From the NCBI GenBank assembly GCA_963826105.1, contig CAWGWA010000001.1, positions 62,001 through 126,000 of the forward strand: a stretch of DNA of 64,000 nucleotides, in the 5' to 3' direction. Source of the stretch: WHTI01 sp963826105 (GTDB lineage Bacteria; Actinomycetota; CADDZG01; WHSQ01). Shown piece by piece: positions 44,623-53,240 of the stretch (its first letter is position 1; each line of letters starts with the position of its first letter). Under the pieces are notes generated by a model. It saw only the letters and a program-made list of their open reading frames with translations, did not search any database and was not told where the DNA came from. Both the position numbers and the translations under genes were made by a program.

Positions 44623-45765
44623 TCAGACCGTCTCGGGCTCCCCATCGAACAGTCGCTCGGCGATCTCGATGAGCCCGGGGAAGTCAACGGCCTCAGTCTG
44701 AAGGTAGGGCACTCGCACCCAGAGATGTCTAGGGATCCGCCTCGCCAGACCCTTGAGGTTCTTCTCTTCGAGGTCGACGAGTCCCCGGAAACGGTTCTCG
44801 TTGATCAGCAACTTGGCAAGGAGCCGATCGCGCTCGTCGCCCTCCTGGAGCCTGCGCAGCTGTCGAGGAGTGACGTCGATCGGCTCGCCGAATGAGGGGT
44901 GGACCCGGTTCACGACGAGGGAACCGAACGGCAGCCCCGATTCGTTCAGCCGCGTGGCGAAGAAGGTGGCTTCGGTTACGGAGTCCTCGGCGGGGGACGT
45001 CACCACGACGAACGAGGTGATGTCCGACTTTAGGAGTGCGGCGACGTCCTGCGCCCGTTGCTTGAACCCGTCGTACATGCCCTCAAGGTTGCCGAAGAAC
45101 TCTGCGGTGTCCTCGAGGACCTCGGCTCCGACGATCTTCTTGACGATCCTTAGGAACGTGGTGGCCGCGACGTTGGCGATCCTCATGATGCCCCCGGTCG
45201 CCTTCATGTAGGGGAGGAGGAACCACCTCAGCACTCGACTCTCGAAGAAGTCGGTCAATCGCTTCGGAGCGTCGAGGAAGTCGAGAGCGTTCCTCGTGGG
45301 CGGTGTGTCGATGACGATCAGGTCGTACCCGCCGTCGGCATGGAGCTCGTAGAGCTTCTCCATCGCCATGTATTCCTGCGTTCCCGAGAGAGTCCCGGAG
45401 ATGTTTCGGTAGAAGCGGTTGTTGATGATCTTCTCGGCCTGCTCCGGGCTCGGTGCGTAGCGCAGCACGACCTTGTCGAACGTCGATTTGGTGTCGAGCA
45501 TCAGTGCGTATAGCTCGCCTTTGGGTTCGAGCCCTGCGGAGGTGAACTTCTGCTTCGACACCTTGGAAGGTTCGCTCGACAGTTCCTTGAGTCCGAGGGA
45601 CGAGGCGAGCCGCTTGGCCGGGTCGATCGTGAGGACCGCGGCCTTCTTCCCATCCATAGCGGCCCGCAGCGCGATCGCGGCGGCCGTCGTGGTCTTGCCC
45701 ACCCCACCCGATCCGGCGCAGACGATGATCTCCTTGACCGAAACCAGCTCGTCGATGGGGTTCAC
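44623..45765 (-). CDS. ArsA/Get3-like ATPase, second of a pair
   Basis: 380 residues. The P-loop is CAGSGGVGKTTTAAAIALRA, i.e. GSGGVGKT where active ArsA/Get3 proteins have GKGGVGKT; the signature Lys is Ser. Switch I (LTIDPAKRLASSLG) and YDLIVIDTPPTRNALDFLDAP (switch II) are present. The pair resembles Rv3679/Rv3680 of M. tuberculosis, which form a Get3-like complex. The start overlaps the stop of its partner by 4 bp, so both are made together. Confidence 0.9.
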   Translation of the reverse strand: MNPIDELVSVKEIIVCAGSGGVGKTTTAAAIALRAAMDGKKAAVLTIDPAKRLASSLGLKELSSEPSKVSKQKFTSAGLEPKGELYALMLDTKSTFDKVVLRYAPSPEQAEKIINNRFYRNISGTLSGTQEYMAMEKLYELHADGGYDLIVIDTPPTRNALDFLDAPKRLTDFFESRVLRWFLLPYMKATGGIMRIANVAATTFLRIVKKIVGAEVLEDTAEFFGNLEGMYDGFKQRAQDVAALLKSDITSFVVVTSPAEDSVTEATFFATRLNESGLPFGSLVVNRVHPSFGEPIDVTPRQLRRLQEGDERDRLLAKLLINENRFRGLVDLEEKNLKGLARRIPRHLWVRVPYLQTEAVDFPGLIEIAERLFDGEPETV

Positions 45766-46745
45766 AGGCCCGCCACCTCGGCCTCGATGACATCGGCGAG
45801 AGCTTCGACGTCCGGGAGCGCAAGCCCGGCAGAGAACAGGAACGGCAGGTCGATGACTCCACCCTTCCCCTTACGAAGGCGCGCGAGGTGGTCGGCCTGG
45901 ATGTCCCGCCGTGACTGGAGGAACCCCGCGTATCCATTCAGGGATTCGAGGTCGCGCCCGTCGAGACTCAGGCCAACACGATCGGCTGCCTTGCAGAGCT
46001 CATCGATGCTGCCGTCGGCGGCGATCTCCTCGAACAGAGATTGCTCGTTGTCGTTGAGCAACGGACGGTAGACGGCATTCGCGAACGTCTGCCCCGCGGA
46101 GATGCCGATCTTGCCGTCCAACGCGGCGGCGGTTTCCAGCGTTTCGCTCACCGGCATCTCCTCCGGCAGGGTTACTAGGTGTACCCGTGCCCGCTTGGGG
46201 TCGCGCAGCATCTCGACGAGCCACTCCGCCTGCCGTTTGATCGGCCCGACCCTGACGGCGTCGGAGAGCCCCATCGGTGCAGACAGGAACGTGAGCATGT
46301 GTCCGGCTGCGGGAGCGTCGACGATGATCGTGTCGAAGTTGTGCTCGGTGTGACGTCCCTTCTCGAGGAACCAGATCTTCCCGAGGATCAGGATGTCTTC
46401 GAGACCGGGAGCGGCCGTCGCGATGTAGTCGACGAAGTGCGACGACGTGAACACCTTCGAGATCCGCTTCATGTGGTACTGGACCTCGAGGTATTCGGCG
46501 AGTGCTCGCTCGGCGGTGATATTCACTCCCCAAACGCGCGGCGTGAGCTCGGTCGGTTCGTAGCTGGCGCTCCGGCCCCCGAGGAGCTTCGTCAGCGTCC
46601 CCTTCTGATCCACCTCAACGACGCACACCTTGCGACCGTGCCGGGCGGCGACGAGGGCCAGGGAGGCGGATACCGTCGTCTTCCCCACGCCTCCCTTGCC
46701 GGAGACGATGAGGATCGTCGGATCCAGGAACTCATCGATGTTCAT
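45762..46745 (-). CDS. ArsA/Get3-like ATPase, first of a pair
   Basis: 327 residues. It carries the full deviant Walker A SGKGGVGKTTVSASLAL with the signature Lys, VVEVDQKGTLTKLLGG and DTIIVDAPAAGHMLTFLSAP. ArsA-type ATPases work as dimers in which each signature Lys reaches into the other site. A -10-like TAGAAC lies 6 nt upstream of the ATG, so it is probably leaderless and heads an operon of four genes (two ATPases, SdhC-like, unknown). Confidence 0.9.
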   Translation of the reverse strand: MNIDEFLDPTILIVSGKGGVGKTTVSASLALVAARHGRKVCVVEVDQKGTLTKLLGGRSASYEPTELTPRVWGVNITAERALAEYLEVQYHMKRISKVFTSSHFVDYIATAAPGLEDILILGKIWFLEKGRHTEHNFDTIIVDAPAAGHMLTFLSAPMGLSDAVRVGPIKRQAEWLVEMLRDPKRARVHLVTLPEEMPVSETLETAAALDGKIGISAGQTFANAVYRPLLNDNEQSLFEEIAADGSIDELCKAADRVGLSLDGRDLESLNGYAGFLQSRRDIQADHLARLRKGKGGVIDLPFLFSAGLALPDVEALADVIEAEVAGL

Positions 46746-46791
46746 GAGGTGGTTCTACACCTCCGAGGGGAGGACACGAGATAGGCGCGGA

Positions 46792-46797
46792 TAGAGT
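46792..46797 (+). promoter_or_regulatory. Leaderless -10 box of nfeD
   Basis: TAGAGT lies 8 nt before the ATG at 46806. Confidence 0.45.
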
Positions 46798-46805
46798 CAC
46801 CGGCG

Positions 46806-48128
46806 ATGAAGTCGTCGACACGTCTCATAGCTCTCCTTCTCTTGATGTTGCTGATCCTCGGCGTCCTGTGGGGCGCCATCTCGAGCGCACGAGCCCAAGG
46901 GAATCAGGGAGATCCGGTCGATCTGATCCAGATCAAGAACCTGCTTGACCCTATCCAGGCCGATTATCTGATCGACCGACTCGGGGGGGCCTCGAGCGAC
47001 GGCGCCCAGGCCGTGATCATCGAGATCGATACCCCAGGAGCCATCGATGTAGACCTCGAAGAGGTGCTGACCGCGATCGGTGAGGCCGGCGTCCCCGTCA
47101 TCTGTTGGGTGGCGCCGCGCGAGGCTCAGGCAGCTGGGATCGGAGCCTTCATGGTTGCCGCCGCTTGCGATGCTACGTACGTGGCGGTGGACTCAACCAT
47201 CGGTCCTGCTGCCCCGGTCAACCTCGCGGTGCCGAACGGTTCACCGAACGATGTCATCGCCAGCCGGCTCTTCCCAAGATCTGGTCCCAGGCCGGCAGAC
47301 CCCACGTGGGCGACGAGAACTCTGACCGTGGCGCAGGCGATCGAAGCCAACATCGCGCATGGAGAGGCATCGACCCTCGATTCTCTGCTCCAACAGCTCG
47401 ACGGTCTGGAACTCTTCGGGGCTCCGGCGCTGGAGACGTTCGATGCGGACACCGGGTCACTCAGTGCGCCGGTGCGGTTCCAGGGGATGGGGATCATCGA
47501 CCGGCTGCTGCACACGGTCACCAACCCCAACCTCGTCTTTCTCTTGCTGCTCGCCGCGCTGTTCGGGCTGATCTTCGAGCTCTACAACCCGGGGATCGGA
47601 CTGGCCGGGATCCTGGGGGCGGCTGCCCTGGTGCTGGCCCTCTATGGGCTCAACGCGCTGCCGACATCGTGGCCGGCCGTGCTCCTGATCGTTGTTGGGG
47701 TTTGCGGCTTCTTGCTCGACCTCCAGATAGGTGCGCTGGGGGTCTTTACGATCGGTGGCGGGCTCGCGGTGGGTGCCGGTGGCGCGTTGTTGTTCCGCGG
47801 GGCGGCGTCGGAGCTGCTGGTCGACCCGTGGGCGATCGTGGCCGCGGTGGTTGCCACGATCCTGTTCTTCGTATCGGTCATGACGGCAGCACTTCGGGTG
47901 CGATTGCGCCGCCCGGTAACGGACGCGGACTCTCCCGTGGGGACCGTCGGCGTGGCCAAAACCGATATCGCCCCGGAAGGTACGGTTGTTACCAAGGGCT
48001 CCTTGTGGAGGGCCCGAACGATGGAGATGGGGATCGAGGCCGGATCCAAGGTAAAGATCATGGCCACCGAAGGGCTGGTCCTCTTGGTCGAGCCGTGGCA
48101 CGAACACGAGGACGCGGAGCCAAGCTAG
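46806..48128 (+). CDS. NfeD-family membrane protein with inactive ClpP-like domain
   Basis: 440 residues. Signal peptide (LIALLLLMLLILGVLWGAISSARA), a ClpP/NfeD-type domain (VDLIQIKNLLDPIQADYLIDRL, AVIIEIDTPGAID, VPVICWVAPREAQAAGIGAFMVAAACDATYV), four to five membrane helices from about residue 240, and a C-terminal OB-fold (GTVGVAKTDIAPEGTVVTKGSLWRA). In protease-active NfeD the segment has SAG with the catalytic Ser; here the residues are GIG, so the Ser is lost. It pairs with the stomatin gene that follows after 9 bp, as in many genomes, and probably helps build membrane microdomains. Confidence 0.87.
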   Translation: MKSSTRLIALLLLMLLILGVLWGAISSARAQGNQGDPVDLIQIKNLLDPIQADYLIDRLGGASSDGAQAVIIEIDTPGAIDVDLEEVLTAIGEAGVPVICWVAPREAQAAGIGAFMVAAACDATYVAVDSTIGPAAPVNLAVPNGSPNDVIASRLFPRSGPRPADPTWATRTLTVAQAIEANIAHGEASTLDSLLQQLDGLELFGAPALETFDADTGSLSAPVRFQGMGIIDRLLHTVTNPNLVFLLLLAALFGLIFELYNPGIGLAGILGAAALVLALYGLNALPTSWPAVLLIVVGVCGFLLDLQIGALGVFTIGGGLAVGAGGALLFRGAASELLVDPWAIVAAVVATILFFVSVMTAALRVRLRRPVTDADSPVGTVGVAKTDIAPEGTVVTKGSLWRARTMEMGIEAGSKVKIMATEGLVLLVEPWHEHEDAEPS

Positions 48129-48137
48129 GAGGTCGAC

Positions 48138-48917
48138 GTGTGGTACGCGGTGGGCGTTGCGGCGATCCTGTTATTGGTGTTCATCTCGGCATCGGTCAGG
48201 ATCGTGCAGGAGTACGAACGAGGGGTCATCTTCCGGCTTGGCCGCGTCATCGAAGGCGCCAAAGGACCCGGTCTGTTCTTCATCATCCCGATCATCGATC
48301 GCATGGTGAAGGTGAACCTGCAGATCGTGACCCTCGATGTTCCGCCGCAGGACGTCATCACCCGGGACAACGTCACCGTGCGCGTCAACGCGGTCTGTTA
48401 CTTCCAGGTGTTCCAGCCGGTGAAGGCGATCGTCGAGATCCAGAACTACCTCTTCGCGACCTCCCAGATCGCCCAGACGACGTTGCGAGCGGTGCTCTCG
48501 AAGGCGGACCTGGATGAGATCCTGTCCGAGCGCGATCGTCTCAACGACGACCTTCAGCGGATCATCGACGACCTCACCGATCCCTGGGGCATCAAGGTGG
48601 CTCTTGTCGAGATCAAGGACGTCGACCTTCCCGTTGAGATGCAGAGGGCCATGGCCAAACAGGCCGAAGCCGAACGTGAACGCCGTGCCAAGATCATCAA
48701 CGCCGAAGGTGAGTTCCAAGCCGCCCAGCGTCTCGCCGAAGCAGGAGCGATCATGGCCAAGCACCCGCTGGCGTACCAGTTGCGCTATCTACAGACGGTG
48801 ACCGACGTGGCCGGAGATCAGAACTCGACCCTGGTCATCCCGATCCCGGTCGAGCTGCTTCGGGGCTTCCAGGCCGCGTTCGGGAGCGAAGCGGCGGGCC
48901 CACCACCACCCGACTAG
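48138..48917 (+). CDS. SPFH/band-7 (stomatin-like, slipin) protein
   Basis: 259 residues, GTG start with AGGAGG 7 nt upstream. One N-terminal membrane helix (YAVGVAAILLLVFISAS), then the band-7 domain (VRIVQEYERGVIFRLGRVIEG, GLFFIIPIIDRMVKVNLQIVTLDVPPQDVITRDNV) and a coiled coil (EMQRAMAKQAEAERERRAKIINAEGE). These proteins form large membrane cages or scaffolds with NfeD. Confidence 0.95.
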   Translation: MWYAVGVAAILLLVFISASVRIVQEYERGVIFRLGRVIEGAKGPGLFFIIPIIDRMVKVNLQIVTLDVPPQDVITRDNVTVRVNAVCYFQVFQPVKAIVEIQNYLFATSQIAQTTLRAVLSKADLDEILSERDRLNDDLQRIIDDLTDPWGIKVALVEIKDVDLPVEMQRAMAKQAEAERERRAKIINAEGEFQAAQRLAEAGAIMAKHPLAYQLRYLQTVTDVAGDQNSTLVIPIPVELLRGFQAAFGSEAAGPPPPD

Positions 48918-49309
48918 TCAGCGCAATTCCTACAGACGCCGTAGATCTCGGCCAGGTGATCGACTGAGGTGAAGCCGTGGCGCTCCGCGACGCGCTCGGC
49001 CCAGTCTTCGACCTCGGTGCTTTCGATCTCGACCGCGGCTCCACACTCGCGACAGACGAGGTGATGGTGGTGCTCGCTCGAGGCGCAGCGGCGATAGATC
49101 GCCTCGCCGTCCTTCGATCGCAAGACGTCGACCGAGCCCTCGTCAGCGAGGTACTGAAGAGTTCGATAGACGGTGGTGAGGCTGATCTTGGCTCCATCGT
49201 TGCGCAAGGCGTCGAACAGATCCTGCGCGCTGCGGAATCCCCCGGCCCCCTCGAGAACGCGGGCAACCGCTTCACGCTGCTGCGTCGAGCGCTTCTTCGT
49301 CTCACCCAC
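48914..49309 (-). CDS. zur: Fur-family zinc uptake regulator (Zur)
   Basis: 131 residues, GTG start at 49309. Winged helix (TQQREAVARVLEG, ISLTTVYRTLQYLADEGSVDVL), then the His-rich metal region SSEHHHHLVCRECGAAVEI and a second CxxC near the end (CRNC), forming the structural zinc site. It sits at the end of znuACB with an 8-bp overlap and would repress that operon through the site at 51764 when zinc is plentiful. Confidence 0.9.
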   Translation of the reverse strand: MGETKKRSTQQREAVARVLEGAGGFRSAQDLFDALRNDGAKISLTTVYRTLQYLADEGSVDVLRSKDGEAIYRRCASSEHHHHLVCRECGAAVEIESTEVEDWAERVAERHGFTSVDHLAEIYGVCRNCAD

Positions 49310-50135
49310 GTGACGTCACCACCCTGAAGGTAGCGGCGATCCCGAACACTGCGATCGCTCCGAGCACGATCGTTGCCGCGGGGTAGACGTCGCCGTAGTA
49401 CGCGACCGTCAGGCCCCCGACACTCTCGATCGCACCCAGCGCCAGGCTCACGAGCACCGTCGCGCGGAAGCTACGCGTCAACTGGAGAGCGGCCGCCACC
49501 GGAAGCACGAGCATCGCGGAGACGAGGAGGATGCCAACGACCCTCATGGTGACGGCGACCGTAACCGCGGCCGTCACCGCGATCAGGAGGTTGAGAGCTC
49601 CGACGTTCAGTCCCGAGGTCCGGGCAACGTCCTCGTCGTAACAAACGGCGAACAGTTCCTTCCTCAGCAGATAGGTGATCCCGAGCACGGCGATGGCAAC
49701 GACCGCGCTGAGGATCACGTCCATCGAGTCGACGGTGACGACGGAACCGAAGAGATAGCCGATCAGGTTGGCGTTGCTCAAGTCCGATAGCGAGGTCATG
49801 AAGACGGCGCCGGCGATACCTCCGTAGAAGATCAGGGCGAGGGCAACGTCCCCCGCCATCCGGCCTCGACTGCGCAGAAGCTCAAGGGCAACGGCACCGA
49901 TGATCGCCGCCAGCAGCGCGGTCCATACGGGGGCGATGCCGAACAGGAACCCGGCCGCGACCCCGGCGAAGGCGACGTGACCGATCCCATCACCCATCAA
50001 CGAGAGCCTGCGTTGTACCAGGAAGACGCCGATCGCCGGAGCGGCAAGCCCGATGAGGAACGCGGCGATCAAAGCACGCTGCATGAAGTCCCACTGGCAG
50101 ACCTCGAATGGACACAGCTCGAAGACAGCGTTCAT
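49302..50135 (-). CDS. znuB: Zinc ABC transporter permease (ZnuB)
   Basis: 277 residues with eight to nine helices, ABC-3 family. LAAPAIGVFLVQRRLSLMGDGIGHVAFAGVAAGF is the family signature, followed by KELFAVCYDEDVARTSGLNVGALNLLIAVTAAVTVAV and VVGILLVSAMLVLPVAAA. It forms the channel for zinc (or manganese). The start overlaps the znuC stop by 4 bp. Confidence 0.92.
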   Translation of the reverse strand: MNAVFELCPFEVCQWDFMQRALIAAFLIGLAAPAIGVFLVQRRLSLMGDGIGHVAFAGVAAGFLFGIAPVWTALLAAIIGAVALELLRSRGRMAGDVALALIFYGGIAGAVFMTSLSDLSNANLIGYLFGSVVTVDSMDVILSAVVAIAVLGITYLLRKELFAVCYDEDVARTSGLNVGALNLLIAVTAAVTVAVTMRVVGILLVSAMLVLPVAAALQLTRSFRATVLVSLALGAIESVGGLTVAYYGDVYPAATIVLGAIAVFGIAATFRVVTSRG

Positions 50136-50902
50136 CGAGGCTCCGATGGGGGATTCGACGGGACGTTAGGGAGCTTGGCCGCGAGTCCCGGATGATGGTG
50201 CACGTGCTCGATGTGGAAGTGCTCGTCGAGCGGTGGCCCGTCGTAGGTGATCCTTCCAGTGCTGAGTAATACGGCTCGGGAGACCAGAGATTGCAGGGCC
50301 CCGAGTTCGTGCGCCACCAGCACTACCGTTCGGCCGGAGCGGTTGAGCTCGCCGAGGGTCATTGCGAAGTCTCCCTGGCGTTGCTGATCGACCCCGGCGA
50401 GGGGCTCGTCCAGTACCAGTACGTTGGGTCGTCCGGCTAGGGCCCGGGCGATGAGGACTCGCTGCTGCTGGCCCATGGACAACTCGTAGACCGGATCGTG
50501 GACGCGGTCCGCAAGCTGGACCGCGTCGAGCGCCTCGACCGCGGCAGCTCGGTCCTCCCCACGGTAGCCCCGCCCGCGCCGGGCGAGCGAGATCCGCCCC
50601 GACAGCACGACCTCCTCGACGGTTGCAGGAACCCCGGCGGTGGCACTGAATCGTTGCGGGACGTATCCGATGCGGGACCACTCCCGAAACTTCCGTAGTG
50701 GGGTCCCGAAGAGTTCCAACTCTCCCGCGGCGAGGGGGATCAGGCCTAGGAGCCCGCGCACCAGGGTCGTCTTTCCCGATCCGTTGCTTCCGAGGATCAC
50801 GACGAACTCGCCATCGTGGACTGTGAGATTGATGTTCTCGAGGACGCGGGTTCTCCCCAGAGCGATGGTTCCATCTCGCAGAGCGAACGGGGGAGCGTTC
50901 AT
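50132..50902 (-). CDS. znuC: Zinc ABC transporter ATP-binding protein (ZnuC)
   Basis: 256 residues. Walker A ILGSNGSGKTTLVRGLLGLIP, Q-loop IGYVPQRF, signature LSMGQQQRVLIARALAGRP (SMGQ instead of SGGQ), Walker B VLVLDEPLAGVDQQRQGDF and H-loop VVLVAHELGAL. The His-rich C-terminus (HFHIEHVHHHPG) may bind zinc. It powers uptake with ZnuB and ZnuA and overlaps both neighbours by 4 bp. Confidence 0.93.
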   Translation of the reverse strand: MNAPPFALRDGTIALGRTRVLENINLTVHDGEFVVILGSNGSGKTTLVRGLLGLIPLAAGELELFGTPLRKFREWSRIGYVPQRFSATAGVPATVEEVVLSGRISLARRGRGYRGEDRAAAVEALDAVQLADRVHDPVYELSMGQQQRVLIARALAGRPNVLVLDEPLAGVDQQRQGDFAMTLGELNRSGRTVVLVAHELGALQSLVSRAVLLSTGRITYDGPPLDEHFHIEHVHHHPGLAAKLPNVPSNPPSEPR

Positions 50903-51744
50903 CGGCAGTCGAGCGCGGTCCGGAGCGTGGTCAGGTTGCGTTGCATGGCGTCAAGGTAGTCGCCTTCGTTGGGCTGGGTCTCGATCGGCTCGAGCACCGC
51001 CGTGGTCACGCCGATCTCGTCGGCGATGGTCTCGGCGATGTCGGGCGACACCAGGGTCTCGAAGAAGATCGTCGTCACGCCGCGCTCTCGAGCGAGGTCG
51101 ATGACTTCGGCGATCCGCCTCGGAGACGGTTCCGCTTCCGGACTGAAACCCGAGATCGCGATCTGCTCGAGGTCGTAGCGGTCGGCGAGGTATCCGAACG
51201 CGGCGTGGCTCGTGACGATCTCGCGGCGGGCGCACTTGGTAAGTCCGGTTTGGAAGTCACGGTCCAGCTCCTGAAGCCGCTCCTCGAGGGCGGTGGCTCG
51301 CTCGTTCACGGAGTCGCTCGCCTCGGGGAAGTTCCGGGTCAGTTGGTCTGCCGTCTGCCCGACGATGTCCGCCAACATCGTGGGATCGAGCCAGACGTGA
51401 GGATCGCTTTCCAGGAGATCCATCCCATCGAGGAGATCGAGTGCGGAAGCGGAGTTGGGATCGACGACCTCCTCGACCGCCGGTTGGAAGCCCCCTCCCA
51501 TGTAGAGAACGAGGTCGGCGTCTTCGATCATCCCGACCTGCGACGGGGCGAGTTCGAGATCGTGGGGCTCGACCCCGGAGGGCGTGAGGTCGAGGACCTC
51601 GGCGGTATCGCCGGCGATCTCCTCGGCGACCCATGCCAGGGGATAGAAGGAGGCGACCACGAGGTCCTCGGAGCGGGGGTCATCCCGTCCCGAACAGGCT
51701 GACGCAACGAGCGCAAGAGCGGCGAGCAGGACGAGCGGCTTCAT
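50899..51744 (-). CDS. znuA: Zinc-binding lipoprotein (ZnuA)
   Basis: 281 residues. Lipoprotein signal ending LALVASACSGR. Cluster A-I solute-binding protein with metal ligands in SGVEPHDLELAPSQVG, DPHVWLDPTMLADI, TSHAAFGYLADRYDL and the late FFETLVSPDIAETIADEIG. The loop between the second and third ligand has no His-rich insert. A Zur-box palindrome lies 20 bp upstream. It begins the operon znuA-znuC-znuB-zur. Confidence 0.93.
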   Translation of the reverse strand: MKPLVLLAALALVASACSGRDDPRSEDLVVASFYPLAWVAEEIAGDTAEVLDLTPSGVEPHDLELAPSQVGMIEDADLVLYMGGGFQPAVEEVVDPNSASALDLLDGMDLLESDPHVWLDPTMLADIVGQTADQLTRNFPEASDSVNERATALEERLQELDRDFQTGLTKCARREIVTSHAAFGYLADRYDLEQIAISGFSPEAEPSPRRIAEVIDLARERGVTTIFFETLVSPDIAETIADEIGVTTAVLEPIETQPNEGDYLDAMQRNLTTLRTALDCR

Positions 51745-51763
51745 CGACGCACCCTAAGCTACA

Positions 51764-51778
51764 TGCAAATGATTTTCA
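51764..51778. promoter_or_regulatory. Zur box upstream of znuA
   Basis: TGCAAATGATTTTCA, an imperfect palindrome matching the actinobacterial Zur consensus TGNAAATNATTTNCA, centred 27 bp upstream of the znuA ATG. The zur gene is the last of the same operon. Confidence 0.85.
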
Positions 51779-51832
51779 AGTGCGTTAAGTTGTCGGAGGA
51801 TCCGAGGGGCGGAGGGGGGCGGCCCAAGTCGC

Positions 51833-51838
51833 TACTCT
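51833..51838 (+). promoter_or_regulatory. Leaderless -10 box of the MFS gene
   Basis: TACTCT lies 7 nt before the GTG at 51846. Confidence 0.5.
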
Positions 51839-51845
51839 TCACCCT

Positions 51846-53231
51846 GTGGCTGGGAGCAAGAGGCGAAGGTTCGGTAAGCCCCGGGATTCCTCGAGGTACT
51901 GGGGCACCGTTGACGACACCCCGGACGAGGGCTGGGCGACCGGGCGGGCCAAGGAGCGCTCCTCGACGCGCTCCTCGCCGCAGCGAGATCTCCATCCGCC
52001 CCCGCTCGAAGAGGACGAATCCCTGGCTCGGATCGCCGCCCGCCGGGCGGTAAGGCGGCTCAAGGACGACGCCGAGACCCCGGAGTTCGGCCGGATGCTC
52101 CTCTATCAGGCGGCCAGCGCCGCCGGTGATGCCCTGATCGCGATCGCGCTGGCAGGGACACTGTTCTTCTCGATCCCGACCGCCGAGGCCCACGGGCGCG
52201 TGGCGCTCTACCTGGCCCTGACCGTGGCCCCGTTTGCCATCGTTGCTCCGTTCCTGGCTCGATTCCTCGACCGGAGCCGGGGGCGCTTGCGCGCCACGAT
52301 GGTTCTCGCCGCGCTCGGACGAGGGGTCCTCGCGTGGTTGTTGTCGTCGCGCATCGATTCGTTGTTCCTGTTCCCGATCGCGTTCGGGATCCTGATCCTC
52401 AGTCGCGCAGTGCTGGTGGTGCGCGGCGCCGCGCTTCCGCAATTGATCCCCGAGGGTCGCACTCTGGTCGACGCGAATTCATCGTTGTCACGTATCGGTG
52501 CGATCGCCGGCATGGTCATCGGTTTGCCGGGAGTCGCCCTCCTTACGTGGCCGGGTGTGGGAACGGAGTTGCTGCTCACCGCTGGCGTCTACTTCATCGG
52601 TGCGGCCGCCGCGGTGGGGTTGCCAAAGGTCAGGGGACGCCTCGACATCGGCGAACGGATGGATGCGCGGCAGCGTGCTCGTACGGTCTCGATCCGTCAG
52701 GGGCTCGTCGCACTGTCGGCGATCCGGTTCCTCGTAGGGTTCCTCGTCTTCCACCTAGCGTTCTCGCTACGCCGCGAATCTGCCGGATCGGTCGGACTCG
52801 GACTTCTGGTCGGAGCCGCGGCGAGCGGCGGCTTGCTCGGCGCCCTGATCGCGCCCCGCCTTAAGCGGATCCTGAAGGAAGAGGGGATCCTCGCCTTCGC
52901 TCTGATGATCAGTGGGGTCGCGGGCATCCTGGTCGGTCTCTGGTTCTCGACTCAGACGGCGGCCGGGCTGGTGCTCGCCTTCGGCATCACCTCTGGGTCG
53001 GCCAAGGTCGCGTTCGACTCGATGGTGCAAAGGGAGACGCCCGAGGGCGGTCGGGGCTGGGCGTTCGCACGCTTCGAATCGGGCCTTCAGCTCGCCTGGG
53101 TCGTGGGGGCCTTGATCCCCGTGCTCATTTCGATCCCCTCCGGCCCCGGGGTGTTCGCCACCGGTGTGATCGCAAGCGTGTTCGCCCTCCTCTACACGGT
53201 TGGGCGCTTCCGAGTGCGTTCCAAGACGTAG
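51846..53231 (+). CDS. MFS transporter with long hydrophilic N-terminus
   Basis: 461 residues. The first 80 residues are charged and probably disordered (GSKRRRFGKPRDSS, ERSSTRSSPQRDLH). From about residue 83 there are 10-12 helices (MLLYQAASAAGDALIAIALAGTLFF, ALYLALTVAPFAIVAPFLARFLDRSRG). The DRSRG loop is MFS-like. The fold resembles MFS proteins related to enterobactin exporters, but the substrate is unknown. It is followed after 9 bp by the ligase gene, which however has its own -10 box. Confidence 0.78.
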   Translation: MAGSKRRRFGKPRDSSRYWGTVDDTPDEGWATGRAKERSSTRSSPQRDLHPPPLEEDESLARIAARRAVRRLKDDAETPEFGRMLLYQAASAAGDALIAIALAGTLFFSIPTAEAHGRVALYLALTVAPFAIVAPFLARFLDRSRGRLRATMVLAALGRGVLAWLLSSRIDSLFLFPIAFGILILSRAVLVVRGAALPQLIPEGRTLVDANSSLSRIGAIAGMVIGLPGVALLTWPGVGTELLLTAGVYFIGAAAAVGLPKVRGRLDIGERMDARQRARTVSIRQGLVALSAIRFLVGFLVFHLAFSLRRESAGSVGLGLLVGAAASGGLLGALIAPRLKRILKEEGILAFALMISGVAGILVGLWFSTQTAAGLVLAFGITSGSAKVAFDSMVQRETPEGGRGWAFARFESGLQLAWVVGALIPVLISIPSGPGVFATGVIASVFALLYTVGRFRVRSKT

Positions 53232-53234
53232 CAT
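53229..53234 (+). promoter_or_regulatory. Leaderless -10 box of the GCS2 ligase gene
   Basis: TAGCAT overlaps the stop of the MFS gene and lies exactly 6 nt before the ATG at 53241. Confidence 0.55.
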
Positions 53235-53240
53235 CTGACG

